Shown here one piece after another: positions 44,688-52,972 of a DNA stretch of 64,000 bases. The notes beneath the pieces were generated by a model. It made no database searches, was not told where the DNA came from, and saw nothing but the letters and a program-made list of their open reading frames with translations. The stretch comes from Caulobacter sp. RHG1 (GTDB lineage: Bacteria > Pseudomonadota > Alphaproteobacteria > Caulobacterales > Caulobacteraceae). The stretch spans positions 62,001-126,000 of the forward strand of contig NZ_SMZP01000001.1 in the NCBI RefSeq assembly GCF_013181195.1, read 5' to 3'. Positions within the stretch are counted from its first letter, which is position 1; every line of letters starts with the position of its first letter. The position numbers and the translations under genes are program-made.

Positions 44688-45391
44688 CCCGCTTCACCCC
44701 CTCCGCCTGCGGCGGCCTGCGTATCGCCCTGGCCAATGTCGAGGTCATGCTGCGCTGGTCGGGCGCGATGTGGCTGGAACGCGAGCGCACCCTGGTGGTC
44801 GCCGACCTGCACTTCGAGAAGGGCAGCAGCTACGCCGCGCGCTTTGGCCAGATGCTGCCGCCCTACGACACCCGCGAGACGCTGGACCGTCTGGACCGCG
44901 AGCTGGATCTGCTGAAGCCCGAGCGGCTGATCTTCTTGGGCGACAGCTTCCACGACGGGGCCGGCGAGTCGCGGCTGGCCGCCGACGACCATCGACGCCT
45001 GGAAGGCCTGGCCCGGGGCCGCGAGTTGATCTGGGCGGTGGGCAACCACGACGCCGACGGCCCCAAGGTCCTGCCCGGCGAAGTGATCGACGAGGCCTCT
45101 ATCGCGGGCCTGACCTTGCGTCACGAGCCCGAGCCCGGCGTTCAGCTGGGCGAGGTCGCCGGGCACCTGCATCCCGCCGCCAAGGTCGCCAGCGGCCGGG
45201 CCACCACCCGCCGCCGCTGCTTCGTCACCGACGGCCAGCGCCTGGTCTTGCCAGCGTTCGGGGCGTTCACGGGCGGCCTGAACATCCTGGACGAGGCCTT
45301 CTCGAATCTGTTCGCAGGTCCGCTGCTGGCGGGCGCCTTGGGTCAAAGCCGAGTTCATGCGGTGGGGATGAAGTCGCTGCGGCCAGACTGA
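44684..45391 (+). CDS. pdeM: Ligase-associated DNA damage response endonuclease PdeM
   Basis: A 235-residue metallophosphoesterase of the PdeM type: TLVVADLHFEKGSSYAARFG (Asp-x-His), LIFLGDSFHDGAG (GDxxxD-like), IWAVGNHDADGP (GNHD) and VAGHLHPAAKV (GHxHP) supply the metal ligands. The GTG start at 44684 is set by the GTGA overlap with the helicase gene. It is co-translated with the helicase and likely acts on the same DNA repair intermediates. Confidence 0.92.
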   Translation: MTRFTPSACGGLRIALANVEVMLRWSGAMWLERERTLVVADLHFEKGSSYAARFGQMLPPYDTRETLDRLDRELDLLKPERLIFLGDSFHDGAGESRLAADDHRRLEGLARGRELIWAVGNHDADGPKVLPGEVIDEASIAGLTLRHEPEPGVQLGEVAGHLHPAAKVASGRATTRRRCFVTDGQRLVLPAFGAFTGGLNILDEAFSNLFAGPLLAGALGQSRVHAVGMKSLRPD

Positions 45392-45407
45392 GCGGCCGCG
45401 CGAGGCG

Positions 45408-45869
45408 CTACATGTGCAGCGCCTGTTCCAACGAGAACGCCAGGGACATGGCCGCCCCGGCGGTCAGGAGGGTGCGCATACGGGGGCGCCAGGCGGGGCC
45501 CTCGTGGGCGGTGACGTCCCAGACCCATTGCAGCAGCAGCACGAGGAGGAAGCCTGACAACTGCCAGGCGGGCTCGAACTTCAGCTCGCCCAGCAGCAGG
45601 CCGAAACCGGCCAGCGGAAACAGCAGGGACAGGCCCAGCACCGACCAGCGCGGACTGACGCTGTCGATCTCGAGGCCTGAGCGCACGCCGCCAAAGTACG
45701 AGACCATGGCCGCCGAATAGGCCAGGAGGCCGACCAGCGCCGTGTGCCGCAGCGCCATCGGGCCATAGCAGAACAGGAACGACGCGATGAAGAAGGGCAC
45801 CAGGGTCGAGAGGCCGAACACCCAGACCGCCGGGGGCACCGGCGTCCGCTCGTCCACGGACTCGTTCAT
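45408..45869 (-). CDS. DUF3429 membrane protein
   Basis: A 153-residue protein with five hydrophobic helices (VFGLSTLVPFFIASFLFCYG, HTALVGLLAYSAAMVSYFGG, LGLSLLFPLAGFGLLLGEL, LSGFLLVLLLQWVWDVTAHE, LLTAGAAMSLAFSLEQAL). The SYFGGVRSGLE segment and general length match DUF3429. Function unknown. It is the third gene of the TauE-TIGR02186 operon, with a three-base gap to the gene before it. Confidence 0.82.
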   Translation of the reverse strand: MNESVDERTPVPPAVWVFGLSTLVPFFIASFLFCYGPMALRHTALVGLLAYSAAMVSYFGGVRSGLEIDSVSPRWSVLGLSLLFPLAGFGLLLGELKFEPAWQLSGFLLVLLLQWVWDVTAHEGPAWRPRMRTLLTAGAAMSLAFSLEQALHM

Positions 45870-45872
45870 GCT

Positions 45873-46634
45873 TCAGCTCCTTCGGAAGGCGACCGAAGCC
45901 ACCCACCCTGCGCCCAGGGCGACTATTACCGACAGCACGCCATAGGTCCACGGACGATCTTTGGAGAAGACATACAGGGCCCGCTCGACCCCAGCCTTCT
46001 CCACGATCAATTCCCGGTCGCGGATCGAGACGGGCTTGCCGTCCTGGAACAGCACGATACGGGCGCTGTAGCGGCCGATCGGGGCCTCCGCGGGCAGGTC
46101 CAGCTGAGCGCGGAACAGGCCCTTGTCGACAAAGCGCACCCCACCCGGATCGGCGGCATAAAGGCCGGCCTTCTCCTTCAGGCGCAGCACGGCGCGACGC
46201 CAATCGAGATAGTCGGCGCCCAGCCGGCTGACGACCACGTCGCGGACGCCGTAGCGGGTCTCGACCCGACGCTCCAGCGGCGCGGCGATGGTCAGGTGCT
46301 CCAGCCCCGCGCCCAGATGGCGCAGCGGCGCGAAGCCGGCGATGTCCTGCAGCTTACGGGTCGAGGCCACGCGGTAGAAGCCCGGCGCGCCCTCGAACAC
46401 CACGGGGCGACTGTTCAGCCACAGGCCGGCGACCTGGGTCTTGCGCGCGATGCGGATCGGCTGGTCGGGACCGCGCACGATGACGACGATGTCGCTGGGC
46501 CGATCCTTGGGATCGAACACCGCCCCGTAGAGCACGATGCGCGCGCCGCGAAAGCCCGAGCTGACCCGGATCTCGGTGTCGGTCAGGGCCGCGGACACCG
46601 CGGGCGCGGGAGGCGCGTCGACCAGCGGGATCAT
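45873..46634 (-). CDS. TIGR02186-family membrane-anchored protein
   Basis: A 253-residue protein: a beta-rich extracytoplasmic part (SALTDTEIRVSSGFRGARIV LYGAVFDP, IVVIVRGPDQPIRIARKTQV) and one C-terminal membrane helix (YGVLSVIVALGAGWVASVAF). These match the alphaproteobacterial TIGR02186 group, often found beside TauE/SafE exporters. The N-terminus lacks a clear signal peptide from this ATG, which is fixed by ATGA overlap with the TauE stop; how it is inserted is unclear. It is likely a partner of the exporter. Confidence 0.82.
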   Translation of the reverse strand: MIPLVDAPPAPAVSAALTDTEIRVSSGFRGARIVLYGAVFDPKDRPSDIVVIVRGPDQPIRIARKTQVAGLWLNSRPVVFEGAPGFYRVASTRKLQDIAGFAPLRHLGAGLEHLTIAAPLERRVETRYGVRDVVVSRLGADYLDWRRAVLRLKEKAGLYAADPGGVRFVDKGLFRAQLDLPAEAPIGRYSARIVLFQDGKPVSIRDRELIVEKAGVERALYVFSKDRPWTYGVLSVIVALGAGWVASVAFRRS

Positions 46635-47554
46635 CGCGCCGTCCCCGTCATCAGCACGAACGCCTCGTCGGGATGGATGAAGAGGTCCGCGCCCATGCGC
46701 AGGCCCACGGCCAGAACCAGCAAGGCCAGCAGCGCCCGCAGCTCCTCGGCGCGGAAGCGGCCCGAAGCCCGCGCGCCCAGCTGCGCGCCGATCACCCCGC
46801 CGATCAGCAATAAGGTGGCCAGCACGATGTCCACGGTCTGGTTGCGGCCAGCCTGCAGCACGCTGGTCAGCGAGGTGGTGATGACGATCTGGAACAGGCT
46901 GGTGCCCACCACCACCGGGGCTGGCATGCGCAGCAGGTAGATCATGGCCGGCACCAGGATGAAGCCGCCGCCCACGCCCATCACCGCCGACAGGATGCCG
47001 ACGAACACACCCAGCAGCACCGGCGGGATGACGCTGATGTAGAGACGCGAGCGCGGGAAGCGGACCTTGAACGGCAGGGCGTACAGCAGCATGGGCCGGC
47101 GCTCGCGGCGGGGCTTGGGCGGCTGGCCCTTGCGGCGACGCAGGATGGCGCCGACCGACTCCATCAGCATCAGCCCGCCAATCACGCCCAGGAACAGCAG
47201 GTATGAGACCGACACCGCCATGTCCGCCTGGCCGATCAGGCGTAGCCAGCGGAACACCTCGACCCCGATGAACGAACCGATCGCCCCGCCTGTGGCCAGG
47301 ACGCCGCCCATGCGGAAGTCGACCACGCGCTTGCGGCTATAGGCGATGACGCTGGAGACCGACGAGGCGGCGACGTGGTTGGCCTCGCTGGCCACGGCCA
47401 CCACCGGCGGAATGCCCATGAACACCAGCACCGGCGTCATCAGGAATCCGCCGCCGATCCCAAACAGCCCCGAGATGAAGCCCACGAGCCCGCCCAGCAC
47501 CACCAGCAGCAGCGCGTTCACCGACACCTCGGCGATGGGCAGGTAAAAATGCAA
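46631..47554 (-). CDS. TauE/SafE-family sulfite/anion exporter
   Basis: A 307-residue membrane protein with eight or so helices and the duplicated Gly-rich motif of the family: LVGFISGLFGIGGGFLMTPV near the N-terminus and VGILSAVMGVGGGFILVPAM in the second half. It is predicted to export sulfite, sulfonates or related anions. It is first in an operon with TIGR02186 and DUF3429 genes, with overlapping stop/start. A repeat-rich gap lies upstream. Confidence 0.9.
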   Translation of the reverse strand: MHFYLPIAEVSVNALLLVVLGGLVGFISGLFGIGGGFLMTPVLVFMGIPPVVAVASEANHVAASSVSSVIAYSRKRVVDFRMGGVLATGGAIGSFIGVEVFRWLRLIGQADMAVSVSYLLFLGVIGGLMLMESVGAILRRRKGQPPKPRRERRPMLLYALPFKVRFPRSRLYISVIPPVLLGVFVGILSAVMGVGGGFILVPAMIYLLRMPAPVVVGTSLFQIVITTSLTSVLQAGRNQTVDIVLATLLLIGGVIGAQLGARASGRFRAEELRALLALLVLAVGLRMGADLFIHPDEAFVLMTGTAR

Positions 47555-47621
47555 AGCGCGCGCGGTCCTTGCGGCGGAAGGGGTGTCCTGTGATGCAGGG
47601 CTGGGAGGGTCGCGTCAACGA

Positions 47622-47744
47622 CGCCCCCTCCTTCACGGCGCGTATTCGCGCTGCGCCACCTCCCCCGTTGCACGGGTGAGGAGAAACACCCTCATCCTCC
47701 CCCGTGAAACGGGGGAGGTGGCGGCGAAGCCGACGGAGGGGGCG
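47622..47744. repeat. Nested inverted intergenic repeat (REP-like)
   Basis: Perfect 15-bp arms GCCACCTCCCCCGTT (47655-47669) and AACGGGGGAGGTGGC (47708-47722) are enclosed by CGCCCCCTCC (47622-47631) and GGAGGGGGCG (47735-47744). A GTGAGGAG/CTCATCCTCC pair lies inside. Modules of this kind (CCTCCCCC...GGGGGAGG with an adjoining GCGAAGCCGACGGAGGG) recur between genes in Caulobacterales. It separates the TauE promoter from the podJ stop. Confidence 0.85.
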
Positions 47745-47752
47745 CTAGGAGC

Positions 47753-50707
47753 TTACCGCGCGTAGACCGACAGGCGGTTCAGGGTCTCGCCATCGATATT
47801 GCCCGAGGCGGGCAGGCCCTGGTCGCGCTGGTAGGCCGAGATGGCCATGCGCAGGGCTGGCGACGAGACGCCGTCGCGCGGACCTTGGTAGTAGCCCAGC
47901 TGCGACAGCACCCGCTGGGCCAGGCCCAGATTGGCGTTGGTCGCGGCAGGCGCGGCGGCGGCCGACAGGCTGGCGGTCTGCACCTGGGCCTGCGGACGGA
48001 AGGCCTGAGCCGAGCGGTCGGCGGTCTGCTGAGCTTCAGCCGTCAGCTGAGCGCGCAGGGCCGTGGCGCGGCTGCGGGCGGTGGCGTCACCGGCGCGACC
48101 GGCGATCACGTACCACTTATAGGCCTCGGCAGGGTTCTGGCTGACGCCCAGACCGCTTTCGTACAGCTGGGCTAGGTTGAACTGGCTGTCGACGAGGCCG
48201 AGATCAGCAGCCTTGCGGAACCAGGTTGCGGCCGTGGTCGAGTTGCGTGCCCCGCCCTCACCCTTGAAATAGTAGAGCGCCAGGTTGTGCATGGCGCGCG
48301 GGTCGCCGCCATTGGCCGCGCGCTCGCTCCAGCGGCGGGCTTCCGGCATGTCCTGCTTCACGCCGCCCTTGCCGCTCTCGAACATCTTCGAGAGGTAGAA
48401 CTGCGCAGCGGGATAGCCGCCGTTGGCGGCGCGCTTGAGGATCTCGACGCCCGAACGGTCGCCGGCCTCGATCTTGCGGACGCCGTCCTCGAACAGGGCC
48501 TTGGAGGCGTCGGTAGCGGCCGGCGCAGAGGTTTCACCCTCGACGGGCGTGACCTGACCGGCCGACAGCGCCACGGCGGCGCGCGGCGCGCCCGGGGTGG
48601 TGTCGGCTTCCGGACCGTTGATCTCGACGTCGGCGTTGCGGCCGGCGATGGCGGCGGCGACACGCGTGGGCGCAGCGCCCGAACCGTCGGTGTTGAGCAG
48701 CAGCAGACCGCCCACGCCCGCGCCCAGGGCGCCGGCGGCGCCGAACACGGTGACGGCGGTGGCCACGGTCGCGCCCAGACGCTTGGGCTTCTTGGCGGCA
48801 AAGCCACCGAAGCCGCCGAACAGCGACCCGCCGGCCTTTTCGCCCTTATCCTTGCTGCGCTTCTCGGGCTTGGCCTTGCCGCTTCCCTTGGTGTCGGAGG
48901 TCGCAGCGGCGCGGGCCGCGGCGCGGGCCTGCTCGATGATGTCGCGGGTGGACATCGGGCGAGCCGGCGCCTCGGGCGCGGCGAAGTCCGACAGTTCCGG
49001 TTCGGGCTCGTAGCTGGGGGCTTCCGGCGCGAAGCCGTCGGCCATGGCGTAGTCTTCCTGCGCGAAGCTTGGGGCTTGCGGCTCCTCGACCGGGAAATCG
49101 GCGACCTGGTAACCGCGTGAAGGCTGGGCCTGCGGCGGCGGCGGGGCGTCGAAGTCGTCGTCGTGGCTGAACGAAGCGGACTGGCTGAACGAGGCGGCCT
49201 GCCCGAAGTCGTAAGCGTCGTCGCCGAAGGGCGAAGCGGCCGGCGGCGACGCGGTGCGGGTCGGCGCGGGGGCCGGAGCCGGCTCTTCCATCTTGCGCTG
49301 GGCTTCGCTCAGACGCGTGTCGATCTTTTGCTGCGCTTCCTCCAGCATGCGGAGCGTGCGCTCCTCGCTCTGGCGGATGCGGTCGACCAGTTCCTGGCTG
49401 GAGCGCTCGTGACGCTGGTTCAGGCGGTCGGTGACGCGGGCGACCTGCTCGCCGACATCGTCGATGGCCAGGGCGTTGCGGCGCTCGGCGCTGCCGATGC
49501 GTTCGGCCAGCTTCTCGGTGATGCGGGCGATCTCGCCACCCAGCTTCTCCAAGGCTTGAGCCTGAACGCTGTCGGCGCGGTTCAGCTTGTGCTCGACGGT
49601 GGCGGCGATGCGCGCGACCTCGCCGCCGACCTGCTCGATGGCGGTGGCGTTGCGCTGCTCGGCGGCGTGGACGCGACGGTTGAAGGCGTCGGCGACGCCC
49701 ACCACTTCGCGGCCCATGCGCTCGATGGCCTGGGCCGAGCGCTGCTCGGCGGCTTGCACGTGAGCGGCCATTTCGCCCAGCTTGCGCTCCATGCGATCGA
49801 AGCGGCCGTCAGCGGTTTCCCGCAGCTTGGCGGCCATTTCCAGACGAGCGGCTTCCATGCGCTGGGTCAGGCTGGCGGCCAGATTGTCCAGACGCTCCTG
49901 CACGCCGGCGGCGGGGTTCGCGCCTTCGACGACGCCCAGGCGGTTGTCCAGGGCAGAGAACGACGAGCCCAACTCGCGCAGGGCGTCGCTGGTGCGGGTT
50001 TCGGCGGCTTCCAGGCGCTCGCTCAGGCGAGCGACGACGGCGTCAACCAGAGCGGCCGGATCCTGGGGCGTCGCGGCGGACGCGGCTTGTTCGGTAAGAC
50101 GAGCTTCCAGCGCGGCGATGGTCTCGCGGGTGCGGGCTTCGCCTTCGTAGAGATGACCGGCGACCTTGCCCAGCGCCCCTTCCAGGGCGCGCAGGGCCTC
50201 GGCCGAACGCGGACCCACCGCTTCGGTCTCGATCCGGCGCGTACGCTCGGCAGCGCGGACTTGTTCGCTCTTCAGCTCGTTCACAGCGCCTTCGAAACGG
50301 GCGGCGACGGCGATCTGTTCACGTTCGGATTGTCCCAAGCGCGTGAGCGCCTCGCGGACGGAATGATCGATGCCGGTGATTGCAGCGGCGTTGCGGCCTT
50401 CGGCGGCTTCGATGCGCTGGGTCAGGCGGTCCAAGGCGACGGCCACTCGGCCGACTTCATCGGCCGGATGCTGGGCGATCTCGATACGCGGCGGCGCGTC
50501 GTCCTTGACGATTTCCAGATAGGCGCGGTTAGACGGCGACGGCGCTTCGTCGCCGACGCGTTGATCACCCGGCTGACCATCGCCCTCGATGATCATCCGA
50601 TTGAGCCATTCACCCAGAGTCATGCCGGAGCGACGCGCGAGGTCTTTGGCGACCTCTCGTGCCTTAGGGTCGATGCCCTTTACGCTCCATGGCGAAGCCG
50701 CCGTCAT
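47753..50707 (-). CDS. podJ: Polar organelle development protein PodJ
   Basis: PodJ is the new-pole scaffold that recruits PleC and pilus factors in Caulobacter. The 984-residue product starts MTAASPWSVKGIDPKAREVA, then has long Ala/Glu/Arg coiled coils (about 80-450), a Pro/Asp-rich linker (about 450-600), a membrane helix (about 645-671), three Sel1 repeats in the periplasm (about 755-875) and a C-terminal peptidoglycan-binding domain (about 920-984; LAQRVLSQLGYYQGPRDGVS). Length and order match PodJ (about 974). The start is ATG 50707; the six codons before it are not needed. Confidence 0.93.
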   Translation of the reverse strand: MTAASPWSVKGIDPKAREVAKDLARRSGMTLGEWLNRMIIEGDGQPGDQRVGDEAPSPSNRAYLEIVKDDAPPRIEIAQHPADEVGRVAVALDRLTQRIEAAEGRNAAAITGIDHSVREALTRLGQSEREQIAVAARFEGAVNELKSEQVRAAERTRRIETEAVGPRSAEALRALEGALGKVAGHLYEGEARTRETIAALEARLTEQAASAATPQDPAALVDAVVARLSERLEAAETRTSDALRELGSSFSALDNRLGVVEGANPAAGVQERLDNLAASLTQRMEAARLEMAAKLRETADGRFDRMERKLGEMAAHVQAAEQRSAQAIERMGREVVGVADAFNRRVHAAEQRNATAIEQVGGEVARIAATVEHKLNRADSVQAQALEKLGGEIARITEKLAERIGSAERRNALAIDDVGEQVARVTDRLNQRHERSSQELVDRIRQSEERTLRMLEEAQQKIDTRLSEAQRKMEEPAPAPAPTRTASPPAASPFGDDAYDFGQAASFSQSASFSHDDDFDAPPPPQAQPSRGYQVADFPVEEPQAPSFAQEDYAMADGFAPEAPSYEPEPELSDFAAPEAPARPMSTRDIIEQARAAARAAATSDTKGSGKAKPEKRSKDKGEKAGGSLFGGFGGFAAKKPKRLGATVATAVTVFGAAGALGAGVGGLLLLNTDGSGAAPTRVAAAIAGRNADVEINGPEADTTPGAPRAAVALSAGQVTPVEGETSAPAATDASKALFEDGVRKIEAGDRSGVEILKRAANGGYPAAQFYLSKMFESGKGGVKQDMPEARRWSERAANGGDPRAMHNLALYYFKGEGGARNSTTAATWFRKAADLGLVDSQFNLAQLYESGLGVSQNPAEAYKWYVIAGRAGDATARSRATALRAQLTAEAQQTADRSAQAFRPQAQVQTASLSAAAAPAATNANLGLAQRVLSQLGYYQGPRDGVSSPALRMAISAYQRDQGLPASGNIDGETLNRLSVYAR

Positions 50708-50709
50708 GC

Positions 50710-50878
50710 GAATCGATCTCCACACACCATGTGGAAAACGCTAGTCGTCGATTCCTAGATAGTAAACGCGACGAAAACGCCGGATCTAGTGGTGCTCGCA
50801 TTCATTGTGGAGGAATCAGGACGGAGGTCAAACGTTCTGTAGCGCGCTTCAAATGCAAGAGAGTTAACGATCGTTAAC
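50710..50878. promoter_or_regulatory. podJ upstream region: GANTC sites and 16-bp palindrome
   Basis: Three GANTC (CcrM) sites lie at 50710-50714, 50750-50754 and 50813-50817. A perfect palindrome GTTAACGATCGTTAAC is at 50863-50878. It resembles the CtrA box TTAA-N7-TTAA but has a six-base spacer. GANTC clusters are known at GcrA/CcrM-controlled cell-cycle promoters, which fits podJ. The palindrome is between podJ and the divergent small gene and could serve either. Confidence 0.6.
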
Positions 50879-50916
50879 CATTTGCCAGGCCGATTGTCGC
50901 AGGCCTAGAAGGCGGC

Positions 50917-51132
50917 ATGGACCTTACCGCCACCATCGCCGCGGCCGTCGCGCTTCTGCTCCTCGCCGTTCTGTGCGGATGGAGAGGCGCGCGTCCGTCC
51001 AATGTTCTCAAGGGCCCGCGCATGATTCCGTGGCGCCCGCTGATGATGGTCTGCGTGGTCGCGCTGATGCTCATGCTGGTGCATCTGGTGAACCTTCTCG
51101 GCGTCGAGACCGGCAACCAGACGCGCTATTGA
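50917..51132 (+). CDS. Small two-helix membrane protein (71 aa)
   Basis: Two hydrophobic helices (MDLTATIAAAVALLLLAVLC and WRPLMMVCVVALMLMLVHLV) joined by a basic, Gly/Arg/Pro loop (GWRGARPSNVLKGPRMIPWR), then a polar tail. No family recognised, though small proteins of this form are common near alphaproteobacterial cell-envelope genes. It is divergent from podJ across 209 bp that contain the palindrome. Confidence 0.6.
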   Translation: MDLTATIAAAVALLLLAVLCGWRGARPSNVLKGPRMIPWRPLMMVCVVALMLMLVHLVNLLGVETGNQTRY

Positions 51133-51139
51133 GTCACAG

Positions 51140-52792
51140 TCAGTTGGCGGCCTTCTTGGGCCGTTTCGTCAGCCCCGACATGCCGCCGGACGACAGCAGA
51201 CCGATGTCGGCGAGCAGGAAAGGAATGGCCCACTTGTGGGGCGCGGCAATGTAGCGCGGCTGCCAGACGGGGTCATACTTGTCCTTGTAGCGGCGCACGC
51301 CCTGGAAATTATAGATCTCCTCGCCTCGCTCGTAGAGCAGCCGGCCGACCCGCGACAGGATCGGCGCCAGGCGACGGTCGTCCAGGCCCGCCAGCGGCGC
51401 GACACCGAACTCGAACGCCTGGTAACCCTCTTCCTTGCCCCACTGCAGGAGCTCGACGAACAGGTAGTCCATGACGTTCTTGGGCGCCTCGTCGGAATAG
51501 CGCATCAGGTCCATCGAGAACGAGGTCTTGCACGCCGTCAGCCACAAGGTGGCGAAGGCGACGATCTTGCCCTCCTCGCCCCGCACGACGGCGACCGGGA
51601 ATTCGGCCACGTAGCGCGGATCGAAACCGCCCATCGAGAAGCTCTTCTCGCCGCCGGCATGGTGCGAAAGCCAGGCGTCGGAGATCCGCTTCAGCTCGTC
51701 CATGATCTCCACGGCGGCGCCGACCGGCAGGATCTCGAAAGCAGCCCCGCCCTCCCCGGCCTTGCGCCAGTTGCGACGCAGGACTTCGCGGCGGCGGCCG
51801 ACCAGGCTGAAGGCCTCCAGCGGCACGGCCGCGCTCTCGCCGGTCTTCTGGATGGCCAGACCCAGATCGACGGTGTCGGGCAGGTCTTCCGGACCCAGGC
51901 CATAGAAGCCCGCACGCGCGGCGTGAGCGTCGGCCAGCTCGCGGAAGCGCCAGAACAGCTCCATGCGCTCCTCGTCCTTGCCGACCGGCGCGCCCAGGGC
52001 CACCCACGAGCGCCCGCGCACGCCGAACATCAGGAAGCTCTCGCCCGAGGCCGAGAACAGGAAGCGCTTGTCGCCCAGAAGGGCCAGGTTGGCGGCGGGC
52101 TCGGCGTCCTGAGCCTTGGCCAGGATGGCGCGAACGCGGTCGAACTCGGGATCGGTGTCGTCGACAACGCCCGGCGTGGCGGCGGTGGCGATCAGGCGCC
52201 AGACGCCGACGGCCAGCAGCACGATGGCGGCGGCGACAGACGAGCGGATGGCGCGAGCCGCCTCGTCATGGTCCTGCAGGATGCGGATCCACGACTTGTC
52301 GGCGAATTCGGTGTGCTGGAAGGACCACCAGCCCAGCAGGCCAGCACCGGCGATCGCCGCGCCCGCCGACAGCAGCCAGCCGGGCGTGATCTCCATCCGC
52401 GCCAGGGCCGCCTTGCGCGGGAAGGCCTCATGGAACGGCAGGATCAGCAGGAAGCAGACCAGCAGCATCGCGGTCTCCTCCCAATTCAGGCCCTTGAAGA
52501 TCGCCAGCACCGCCGAAGCGGCCAGCACGATCAGCGCCGACCACCAGGCCACGCCCAGGCGTGAGCGCAGGCCAAAGGCCAGCAGCAGCAACACCAAACC
52601 CAGGATCGACGAGAAGAAGTGGCTGATCTCGATCAGCAGGTCCGGCGCGATCGCCAGCAGCAGCAGGAAGCGGGTCGGCTCGGACGGCGTCGCGCCCGAG
52701 GCCAGCAGCATGACGCCCGCCGAAGCGGTCAGGATCGCCGCCAGCATCGGCGCGATCGCCAGGGCCGCCGGCCTGAAAACTGTCGCGGACAT
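51140..52792 (-). CDS. MprF-like phosphatidylglycerol aminoacyltransferase (short form)
   Basis: A 550-residue protein: about six N-terminal helices (FRPAALAIAPMLAAILTASA onward to residue 230), then a cytoplasmic DUF2156/MprF C-terminal domain with FLFSASGESFLMFGVRGRSW, ALGAPVGKDEERMELFWRF, LGLAIQKTGESAAVPLEAFS and FEFGVAPLAGLDDRRLAPIL. This domain transfers an amino acid from tRNA to phosphatidylglycerol. Full MprF is about 850 residues with a flippase part of eight more helices; this is a synthase-type short form. The open frame runs to 54175 but that is antisense of an acyl-CoA dehydrogenase; ATG 52792 begins the helices. Confidence 0.82.
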   Translation of the reverse strand: MSATVFRPAALAIAPMLAAILTASAGVMLLASGATPSEPTRFLLLLAIAPDLLIEISHFFSSILGLVLLLLAFGLRSRLGVAWWSALIVLAASAVLAIFKGLNWEETAMLLVCFLLILPFHEAFPRKAALARMEITPGWLLSAGAAIAGAGLLGWWSFQHTEFADKSWIRILQDHDEAARAIRSSVAAAIVLLAVGVWRLIATAATPGVVDDTDPEFDRVRAILAKAQDAEPAANLALLGDKRFLFSASGESFLMFGVRGRSWVALGAPVGKDEERMELFWRFRELADAHAARAGFYGLGPEDLPDTVDLGLAIQKTGESAAVPLEAFSLVGRRREVLRRNWRKAGEGGAAFEILPVGAAVEIMDELKRISDAWLSHHAGGEKSFSMGGFDPRYVAEFPVAVVRGEEGKIVAFATLWLTACKTSFSMDLMRYSDEAPKNVMDYLFVELLQWGKEEGYQAFEFGVAPLAGLDDRRLAPILSRVGRLLYERGEEIYNFQGVRRYKDKYDPVWQPRYIAAPHKWAIPFLLADIGLLSSGGMSGLTKRPKKAAN

Positions 52793-52972
52793 CCAGATCC
52801 CGGATTCGACGAATCCCCAGCGGGATCCAGCAGCGGTTCCTCGTATAACTCGCAAATCGATATGCGGTCGCGAACGATGATGCGAAACGATCGTTTGAAT
52901 CGACTTGCCGACGTCGCGCCAGGGCGTACTGTGTCTCCCAAGAACTAGGTCCGCTTTAGGGAGATAGAGACC

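Noticed and set aside
50863..50878. GTTAACGATCGTTAAC as a canonical CtrA binding site.
   Set aside because: CtrA boxes have TTAA-N7-TTAA; here the spacer is six bases. It is kept only as an unassigned palindrome.
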